Source: Planctomycetaceae bacterium
GTDB taxonomy: Bacteria > Planctomycetota > Planctomycetia > Planctomycetales > Planctomycetaceae
DNA: 6,301 bases
Direction: 5' to 3'
NCBI GenBank assembly: GCA_015487825.1
Contig: WFOZ01000512.1
Coordinates: forward strand, 1-6,301
Positions 1 through 5,216 of this stretch are shown in pieces. A program made the translations under genes and the position numbers. Each line of letters begins with the position of its first letter. Within the stretch, counting starts at the first letter, position 1. Below the pieces are notes generated by a model, which worked only from the letters and a program-made list of their open reading frames with translations, searched no databases and was not told the origin of the DNA.

Positions 1-22
1 CTTCCCAGCACGGCTGGTTCAT
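1..22 (-). CDS. Possible first codons of prmC (RF1 glutamine methyltransferase), partial
   Basis: On the minus strand an ATG at position 22 opens a frame reading MNQPCWE that runs off the left edge. It is the first ATG in this frame after an in-frame TAA. In many bacteria prfA is followed by prmC, whose product methylates the glutamine of the RF1/RF2 GGQ motif, and PrmC proteins often have a tryptophan a few residues from the start. Only seven residues are visible and there is no clear Shine-Dalgarno, so the call rests on gene order, not on a domain. It could equally be another gene or a chance frame. Confidence 0.28.
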
Positions 23-172
23 TCTGATAGCCGTAACCAAACCGATATTTTTACCGTTAGTATCACAGACGGCATTGGAAAGCCGTCTTACGAGTTACTC
101 TTTTTCGGTAAGCTTGGCGCTCTAAGGCCTAATTCGGCAGATTTGCTTGCGCATAATCCGGGCCAGCCTACG
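23..172. other. Intergenic stretch downstream of prfA
   Basis: No convincing gene lies between the prfA stop and the left-edge frame. A perfect 7-bp inverted repeat (AGACGGC at 67-73, GCCGTCT at 82-88, 8-nt loop) is present. It has no T run on either side, so it is not a standard intrinsic terminator. A plus-strand frame open from base 2 to 216 has no start codon inside the window and overlaps the end of prfA head-on; I regard it as chance. Confidence 0.5.
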
Positions 173-1240
173 TTAATCTACTCTTTTGAGGCGTTCCTGA
201 CGGTCGAATTCAAGTAACTCGCCAATCAGTTCCGTCAAATTCCCCTGCATGATTTGATCCAGTTTGTGCAGCGTTAAGCCGATACGGTGGTCCGTCACCC
301 GCCCCTGTGGGAAATTGTATGTGCGAATTCGTGAGCTGCGGTCTCCTGTGCCGATCAGCGTTCGACGGTGTTCAGCCCGTTCGTCTGCCTGTTTTTGTTG
401 CTGGGCTTCGAGAATACGACTGCGTAAAACCCGCATCGCTCGTGCTTTATTTTTGTGCTGACTTTTTTCGTCCTGGCACGTCACGACGGTATTGGTCGGA
501 ATATGTGTAATGCGAATCGCTGATTCCGTTTTGTTAACCTTCTGGCCGCCCGGTCCGGAAGCGCGGTAGGTATCGATCTGAAGATCTTCATCGCGAATAT
601 CAATTTCAACTTCATCCGCCTCGGGAAGCACAGCAACTGTTGCAGCACTGGTATGAATCCGCCCTTGTGTTTCCGTTTCAGGCACACGTTGAACGCGATG
701 TCCGCCGCTTTCAAATTGTAACTCGTGAAAAGCTCCTTCACCGGAAACAGAGAAGATGACTTCCTTAATTCCACCCATTTCGGTCGGCTGGTAATCGAGA
801 ACTTCCTTCTTCCACTTTCGAATATCGATGTAGCGGGAATACATTTCGTATAGATCAAGAGCGAACAATGCCGCTTCGTCTCCGCCCGTGCCTGCCCGAA
901 TTTCCATGATCAAGCCGCCACGAGTGATCGAATCGCCGGATGTCGCCAGATCTTCCAGCTCAACACTCATTTCTTCCATGCGAGCATTGAGCGAGTCCAA
1001 TTCCTGCTGGGCGTATTGTTTATCTTCCTCACTTTGCTCCTCTTCGAGCATCATTTCAGCAGCTTCGATATCTTCCACCAACGCATGATATTCTGCTACT
1101 GAAGCTGCGATTTTCTTTAAGCCGCCATATTCTTTCTGGACCGTCAGCATCAATTTCTGGTTGGCGAGCACTTCCGGATCAGCAAGTTGCTTTTCCAGTT
1201 CAAGAAATCTTTGATACTTCGTTTCCAGACTGGGAAACAT
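173..1240 (-). CDS. prfA: Peptide chain release factor 1 (RF1)
   Basis: RF1 recognises UAA and UAG stop codons in the ribosomal A site and triggers hydrolysis of the peptidyl-tRNA. The 355-aa product has the normal family length. Visible signatures are the helical N-terminal domain (about 1-100), [13 protein letters not shown] (114-126), the PxT-type stop-codon recognition tripeptide as PET (187-189, within [16 protein letters not shown]), and the catalytic GGQ (231-233) in [13 protein letters not shown]. The PxT tripeptide rather than SPF separates RF1 from RF2. The frame is open 13 codons further upstream, but ATG at 1240 is preferred: it gives the usual MFPSLE-type start and has AAAAGGTG seven bases before it. 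It lies downstream of rpmE in the same direction, with a terminator-like hairpin between them, so its expression may depend on readthrough. Confidence 0.97.
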   Translation of the reverse strand: MFPSLETKYQRFLELEKQLADPEVLANQKLMLTVQKEYGGLKKIAASVAEYHALVEDIEAAEMMLEEEQSEEDKQYAQQELDSLNARMEEMSVELEDLATSGDSITRGGLIMEIRAGTGGDEAALFALDLYEMYSRYIDIRKWKKEVLDYQPTEMGGIKEVIFSVSGEGAFHELQFESGGHRVQRVPETETQGRIHTSAATVAVLPEADEVEIDIRDEDLQIDTYRASGPGGQKVNKTESAIRITHIPTNTVVTCQDEKSQHKNKARAMRVLRSRILEAQQQKQADERAEHRRTLIGTGDRSSRIRTYNFPQGRVTDHRIGLTLHKLDQIMQGNLTELIGELLEFDRQERLKRVD

Positions 1241-1247
1241 AACAGCA

Positions 1248-1255
1248 CACCTTTT
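1248..1255 (-). promoter_or_regulatory. Shine-Dalgarno of prfA
   Basis: On the minus strand AAAAGGTG lies seven bases before the ATG at 1240. Its AGGTG part matches the consensus GGAGGTG complementary to the 16S rRNA tail. It decides the start in favour of the internal ATG over the one at 1279, which would place this site inside the coding region. Confidence 0.7.
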
Positions 1256-1277
1256 GATAGGATGAAATGGAACAAGC

Positions 1278-1321
1278 AAAAAAAATCACCCCAAGTTTCC
1301 ACGATCAGTGAATACTCAGGG
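1278..1321 (-). terminator. Intrinsic terminator or attenuator between rpmE and prfA
   Basis: Read on the minus strand, CCCTGAGT (1321-1314) pairs with ACTTGGGG (1296-1289) over 8 bp including two G-U pairs. Inside, after an A-A mismatch, TTCAC pairs with GTGGA (one G-U) around the 5-base loop TGATC. Three bases after the stem comes a run of eight T (1285-1278). This is the usual architecture of a Rho-independent terminator for rpmE. Only 37 bases separate the T run from the prfA ATG, too little for a normal promoter plus leader, so partial readthrough into prfA or regulated attenuation is likely. Pairing was done by eye; no free energy was computed. Confidence 0.62.
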
Positions 1322-1350
1322 TGCTATCCACGCAAAACAGGCCATCTCGC

Positions 1351-1370
1351 TCGTACAACCCTTTGTACGA
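1351..1370 (-). repeat. Perfect 8-bp hairpin just after the rpmE stop
   Basis: TCGTACAA (1351-1358) and TTGTACGA (1363-1370) form a perfect 8-bp stem with a 4-base loop, starting six bases after the rpmE stop codon in the direction of transcription. There is no T run behind it, so it is not a classical terminator by itself. It could stabilise the rpmE 3' end, be an RNA-processing site, or act with the terminator-like hairpin further downstream. Confidence 0.5.
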
Positions 1371-1376
1371 TAGGCT

Positions 1377-1652
1377 CTATTCTTCGGCAGTTGCTTTTTT
1401 CTTGCGGTTGGCCCAGTTGTACTTCTTCTGGAATTTTTCAACACGCCCTGCGGTATCGACGTATTTCATCTGCCCGGTATAGAAGGGGTGAGAATATGAA
1501 CTGATATCAACTTTGACCAATGGGTACTCGTTTCCATCTTCCCAAACGATAGTTTCTTTGGATTTCATCGTGGAATTGGTTAGAAACTTCACATCCGCAC
1601 CTGCATCCATAAATACAACGGGGTGATAATCGGGATGGATATCTTTTTTCAT
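1377..1652 (-). CDS. rpmE2: 50S ribosomal protein L31, type B
   Basis: L31 bridges the large and small ribosomal subunits near the central protuberance. The 91-aa product begins [16 protein letters not shown] and contains the family motif SHPFYTG (54-60) followed by a basic tail (NRKKKA). It has no cysteine at all, so it lacks the CxxC zinc ribbon of type A L31 and belongs to the longer zinc-independent type B form. In some proteobacteria and Gram-positives type B paralogues are induced under zinc limitation by Zur; I see no recognisable Zur box upstream, and in this lineage the type B form may simply be the housekeeping copy. The ATG at 1652 is the natural start. It lies upstream of prfA in the same direction, with hairpins between them. 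Confidence 0.95.
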   Translation of the reverse strand: MKKDIHPDYHPVVFMDAGADVKFLTNSTMKSKETIVWEDGNEYPLVKVDISSYSHPFYTGQMKYVDTAGRVEKFQKKYNWANRKKKATAEE

Positions 1653-1765
1653 TGCCTCGAAACCTGTACTTTAACACTTGAATATGAGAGAAAATGCCTT
1701 CACTGCGGGCATAATGGTTCTATCTCGTCATGAAGAATGAGGCAGTCTAATCAAGCCTACCGCTG

Positions 1766-1813
1766 TTGACAAGTGATTTGCCGTTATGCAAGGTCAAAAG
1801 CTTTGCTTGTCAA
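1766..1813. repeat. Inverted repeat TTGACAAG / CTTGTCAA with nested hairpin
   Basis: TTGACAAG (1766-1773) and CTTGTCAA (1806-1813) are a perfect 8-bp inverted repeat with a 32-base centre. Nested inside, GCAAGG (1788-1793) can pair with CTTTGC (1801-1806) with one G-U; the two stems share one base at 1806, so they cannot both form in full. Each arm contains a consensus -35 hexamer TTGACA, pointing towards each other. It may be an operator or overlapping promoter elements upstream of rpmE. Confidence 0.4.
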
Positions 1814-1875
1814 TAGATTGTCCACCACATAAGCCTTCAGACGCAAATTGAAAGCAGGTTAACTAAAGATTTAAC

Positions 1876-1899
1876 ACATCTGTAACGATTTATAGATGT
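1876..1899. repeat. 10-bp hairpin in the divergent intergenic region
   Basis: ACATCTGTAA (1876-1885) pairs with TTATAGATGT (1890-1899) over 10 bp with one G-U pair around the 4-base loop CGAT. There is no strict T run after it in either direction, so terminator function is unlikely. It may be a regulator-binding palindrome. Confidence 0.4.
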
Positions 1900-1984
1900 C
1901 GGATTATTTTGGAAATAGTGGTAAAATAACCTTTTAAGGTGAATGTAATATAAGTATCCTAAAGTGAGAATGCTGTTTTTAATT

Positions 1985-2031
1985 GTTATTGTAGTGCCAA
2001 TTATTAAGTTCAATTGACACTATGTTATTGT
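1985..2031 (+). repeat. Inverted repeat flanked by direct repeats upstream of the DUF1559 gene
   Basis: TAGTGCCAATT (1992-2002) and AATTGACACTA (2012-2022) form an 11-bp inverted repeat with a single mismatch and a 9-base centre. It is flanked by two copies of the direct repeat GTTATTGT (1985-1992 and 2024-2031). The block ends 29 bases before the DUF1559 start codon and just before its Shine-Dalgarno, a position suited to an operator or a 5' leader hairpin. Which of these applies cannot be told without the transcription start. Confidence 0.42.
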
Positions 2032-2048
2032 TGAATTCTGGTTCGAAT

Positions 2049-2054
2049 GGAGGG
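2049..2054 (+). promoter_or_regulatory. Strong Shine-Dalgarno of the DUF1559 gene
   Basis: GGAGGG lies six bases before ATG at 2061. It selects this start over the in-frame ATG at 2022, which would put 13 extra residues before the prepilin-like leader and has no ribosome site. Confidence 0.8.
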
Positions 2055-2060
2055 TTTATT

Positions 2061-3089
<1,029 letters not shown>

Positions 3090-3109
3090 TTTTTCCTGAT
3101 GGTCATTGA

Positions 3110-3152
3110 ATTCCGGTTTCGACTGAGTTTTTCGGACAGCCGTAACCGGGAT
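3110..3152 (+). repeat. Intergenic inverted repeat ATTCCGGTT / AACCGGGAT
   Basis: ATTCCGGTT (3110-3118) can pair with AACCGGGAT (3144-3152) over 9 bp with one T-G pair, enclosing 25 bases. It lies between the DUF1559 stop and its terminator. The same two 9-mers recur in opposite order as the core of the hairpin at 3727-3759. Confidence 0.4.
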
Positions 3153-3208
3153 CAGGGTCTGTTAAAAATTTGCTTTAAAAGCATCGAAATTAATGGTTAG
3201 TAATATAG

Positions 3209-3241
3209 AGACGTCCCTTGCTTTAGGGGCGTCTTTTTTTT
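3209..3241 (+). terminator. Intrinsic terminator after the DUF1559 gene
   Basis: AGACGTCCCT (3209-3218) pairs with AGGGGCGTCT (3225-3234) over 10 bp with one T-G pair and the 6-base loop TGCTTT. The stem runs directly into eight T (3234-3241). This is a textbook Rho-independent terminator 120 bases after the stop codon, and it separates the DUF1559 transcript from the small lipoprotein gene. Confidence 0.9.
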
Positions 3242-3328
3242 ACCTTATTTTTATGGGCTGCACCTTGTCATGCCCCATCTGTAGAATCGTTGGCCTCCTT
3301 TATTACAGACAGAGTGAAAGTGAGAGAG

Positions 3329-3664
3329 ATGACCAGATATATTATTGCCTGCCTGCTGGGATTGACCTTGTGTACTTGCTCAATCGGATGTGGTGGTAAC
3401 CCTACTGGAGGAGATGCAGGTAAAACTGAAGAGGAATTAAATCAGGCCAATTCAAAAGAAGAATTGAAAAAAAGGTTACTCGAAATTGCTGAGACCGGCG
3501 AGGCTGGGAGTAGCGTGATGGGAATGCGGGAGAGTATCGAGGAAGTTAGAAAAGCAGACTCCAGCATTGGAGATGAAATTCTCACATTGTGTGAGCAGTT
3601 GGAATCTGAAGGCTCTCCTAAAAAAGTTAAGTCGATTGCCAAAAAAATGGCCGATTTATTGTAG
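3329..3664 (+). CDS. Small predicted lipoprotein, function unknown
   Basis: The 111-aa product has a lipoprotein signal peptide: MTRY, a hydrophobic stretch IIACLLGLTLCTCSIG, then C21 in the lipobox SIGC, followed by GGNPTGG as linker. The lipobox has serine at -3 where leucine is commoner. The mature part (about 35-111) is strongly charged and predicted helical by eye (EEELNQANSKEELKKRLLEIAE; KKVKSIAKKMADLL), with no catalytic motif I recognise. The frame is open from ATG 3290, but ATG 3329 puts the signal peptide at the N terminus and has a purine-rich GAGAGAG just before it. Small lipoproteins are often found next to DUF1559 genes in planctomycetes, but here a strong terminator at 3209-3241 lies between them, so a separate promoter is expected in 3242-3328; none is clear. 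Confidence 0.82.
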   Translation: MTRYIIACLLGLTLCTCSIGCGGNPTGGDAGKTEEELNQANSKEELKKRLLEIAETGEAGSSVMGMRESIEEVRKADSSIGDEILTLCEQLESEGSPKKVKSIAKKMADLL

Positions 3665-3679
3665 CACATGACTGCAATT

Positions 3680-3706
3680 CGGAATGAGTTTTTTCTCTTC
3701 CGTTTT
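3680..3706 (+). terminator. Possible weak terminator after the small lipoprotein gene
   Basis: CGGAATGAG (3680-3688) pairs with CTCTTCCG (3695-3702) over 8 bp with one bulged T and a loop of six T. Four T follow (3703-3706), then CT. It starts 16 bases after the stop codon. Stem and short T run fit a modest intrinsic terminator. Confidence 0.48.
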
Positions 3707-3726
3707 CTGACCATGGTTCAGACTGA

Positions 3727-3759
3727 CCAACCGGGATACCCTTGGTGTATTCCGGTTGG
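3727..3759 (+). repeat. Strong 13-bp intergenic hairpin
   Basis: CCAACCGGGATAC (3727-3739) pairs with GTATTCCGGTTGG (3747-3759) over 13 bp with one G-T pair around the 7-base loop CCTTGGT. No T run follows, so it is not a standard terminator. It sits 77 bases before the TPR gene start. Its core arms AACCGGGAT and ATTCCGGTT match those of the repeat at 3110-3152. Confidence 0.6.
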
Positions 3760-3835
3760 AATCCGGACTCATTCAATTACTCGGGATGTAATGAATTGAC
3801 CATCTTCGCTATAAAGCAGGAATGAAGATCATTCA

Positions 3836-5137
3836 ATGCGAGTTCCTCTTTTTATTGCTCTGGTAGTTCCTGCTGGTTCCTCGGGAGTCTCGCATCGCGT
3901 AAAAAAACGCCTCTTTTTATTTTTCGGGTTTCTCGTCCTGCTTCTCAGTGGCCTTTACTGGTATTACCCGACCTATTGTCTAAATCAGATTCAGAGTGCA
4001 TTTTTCAAACAGGATTTGCTGAACGCCAAGCGATGGATTGAGAGAGGGCTTGCAACTGATCGTTTGCATCCTGATTTTGCCTTCATGCAAGCCAGGTACA
4101 ATCGTAAAAAAAGTCGATTTCCTGAAATGGCTCACTATTTGAAAGTAGCCAGGAAACTGGGTTATAAGTCTGAGCTAGTGCAGCGGGAAGCATGGTTGGC
4201 CAGAGCCCAGGCCGGAGAACTGAAGCAACTGGAAAGCCATTTGCATGAATTATTGCAACTAGGCGAAGACCTTTCGGAAATTTGCGATGCTTATGTTCGA
4301 GGTTGCATTTTACAGTATCGCGTTGATGAAGCCATCGATATTATTTCCCTGTGGGAGGCAGACCTGCCGCAGGATCCTCAGCCATGCTTTCTTAAAGGGC
4401 GTTTATTGGAACATTATTCAGATCTGGAAGGAGCTGAAAAGAATTTCCGTAAATCAATCCACCTTTCTCCCCAATATGCTGCTGCCGCTTATAACCTGGC
4501 TCGTATTCTGGTCATCAAACTGAAGTACGAAGAGGCAATGCGGTATTATAAAAAAACGGTTGAGTTAATGGAGGTGAAGCAACCGGGCAGAATTGGAGTC
4601 GCTGAATGTTGCATCCAGTTGCAGCGTTTCGATGAGGCTCAGGAGAATCTGGATCAGTGCGGCAACCTGGACAGCGAGTTGCTTGTAGAAGCCAGTCGCT
4701 ATCTGGGAGATCCTACCGCGCAGGCAAAAGCAAAGTATTATGCAGTTTACGGTAAGTTGAAGTCTGCTCTTGAGCAGTACTCCGAAGCGATCCCTTACTA
4801 CGAACGGGCTCTCGGGTTGAATCCACACGACTGGCGCACACGCTATAACTACGCAGTTGCTCTGAAGCAAGTTGGGCGTAAAGAAGAAGCTCAGAAAGAA
4901 TCTGAAAGAGTCACAAAAACAAGAGAAGCTCTTGCCTCGTGTGATCTACTGATAGACGCGTTAAGAAAAAATCCTAATAATGTAGAGGCTCGTTTTAAGG
5001 TGGGTTCTATCCTCTATGAACATATATCGGAGTATCAGGGGCTGATGTGGTTGAAAAGCGTGCTTGAGTTTGACTCCGATCACAAACCAACACTTGAGTT
5101 GCTTAAGAAATTAGAAAACCCTTTTGACAAAAATTAG
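3836..5137 (+). CDS. Membrane-anchored tetratricopeptide repeat (TPR) protein
   Basis: The 433-aa product has a basic segment (HRVKKR, 20-25) before one transmembrane helix (about 26-44, ending LYWYYP), so it is probably anchored in the membrane with its long C-terminal part outside the cytoplasm. That part is a helical repeat solenoid. Recognisable TPR units include 185-210 (LKGRLLEHYSDLEGAEKNFR...), 215-243 (AAAYNLARILVIKLKYEEAM...), a unit around 300-330 (YYERALGLNPHDW), one around 334-360 (YNYAVALKQVGRKEEAQKE), and a degenerate one at about 384-425. TPRs are protein-binding scaffolds; no enzyme domain is visible. ATG 3836 lacks a strong Shine-Dalgarno (AGGA about 15 bases upstream), but no ATG, GTG or TTG lies closer to the lysine-rich segment. 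The gene is 79 bases before the CRTAC1 lipoprotein gene with no clear terminator between; this TPR plus CRTAC1 arrangement is common in planctomycetes and suggests a shared role, unproven here. Confidence 0.88.
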   Translation: MRVPLFIALVVPAGSSGVSHRVKKRLFLFFGFLVLLLSGLYWYYPTYCLNQIQSAFFKQDLLNAKRWIERGLATDRLHPDFAFMQARYNRKKSRFPEMAHYLKVARKLGYKSELVQREAWLARAQAGELKQLESHLHELLQLGEDLSEICDAYVRGCILQYRVDEAIDIISLWEADLPQDPQPCFLKGRLLEHYSDLEGAEKNFRKSIHLSPQYAAAAYNLARILVIKLKYEEAMRYYKKTVELMEVKQPGRIGVAECCIQLQRFDEAQENLDQCGNLDSELLVEASRYLGDPTAQAKAKYYAVYGKLKSALEQYSEAIPYYERALGLNPHDWRTRYNYAVALKQVGRKEEAQKESERVTKTREALASCDLLIDALRKNPNNVEARFKVGSILYEHISEYQGLMWLKSVLEFDSDHKPTLELLKKLENPFDKN

Positions 5138-5157
5138 TTGTTGTCAGAAAACAATCC

Positions 5158-5203
5158 GACACGACTGTGTCAGAACCTCTCTTTTCACTGCCGGAAAGTG
5201 AAA
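5158..5203 (+). repeat. Two small hairpins between the TPR and CRTAC1 genes
   Basis: GACAC (5158-5162) and GTGTC (5167-5171) form a 5-bp stem with a 4-base loop. TTTCACT (5183-5189) and AGTGAAA (5197-5203) form a perfect 7-bp stem with a 7-base loop. Neither is followed by a T run. The second ends 13 bases before the next start codon and could affect translation initiation. Confidence 0.42.
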
Positions 5204-5216
5204 CAAAAAGAGTAAA

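Larger units (their letters stand above)
1653..2060. promoter_or_regulatory. Divergent intergenic region between rpmE and the DUF1559 gene
   Basis: This AT-rich region of about 400 bases holds no supported gene and must contain the leftward promoter for rpmE and the rightward promoter for the DUF1559 gene. A possible leftward promoter is TTGACA (1813-1808, minus strand) with CATAAC (1788-1783) 19 bases downstream, a long spacer. No convincing rightward sigma-70 pair was found; TAAAAT at 1922-1927 and TATAAG at 1949-1954 are -10-like but lack good -35 partners. Three inverted repeats, listed separately, lie inside. Confidence 0.5.

Noticed and set aside
2..216. Plus-strand frame open from the left edge
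   Set aside because: It has no start in the window, overlaps the end of prfA head-on by over 40 bases and shows no recognisable motif.
481..858. Long minus-strand frame inside prfA
   Set aside because: It lies entirely within the well-supported RF1 coding region in another phase and has no family resemblance.
1187..1504. Plus-strand frame over the prfA start and the rpmE-prfA gap
   Set aside because: It is antisense to both prfA and rpmE, has no ribosome site, and covers the hairpins better explained as RNA structure.
1653..1765. Zur-type palindrome upstream of type B L31
   Set aside because: I looked for an AT-rich GTTATAATATAAC-like palindrome in the rpmE upstream region and found none.
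2014..2042. TTGACA at 2014 as a -35 for the DUF1559 gene
   Set aside because: The sequence 17 bases downstream (TCTGGT) is no -10, and the start would fall on the Shine-Dalgarno; the hexamer is part of the inverted repeat.
2040..2048. GGTTCGAAT, resembling a tRNA T-loop
   Set aside because: The flanking bases cannot form the T stem and no anticodon arm or acceptor stem fits; it is simply part of the DUF1559 leader.
3193..3399. Plus-strand 68-codon frame
   Set aside because: It runs through the strong terminator at 3209-3241 and into the signal peptide of the small lipoprotein in another phase; composition looks random.
3796..3815. TTGACC plus TATAAA as a promoter for the TPR gene
   Set aside because: The spacing is only 8 bases, far from the 16-18 needed by a sigma-70 promoter.
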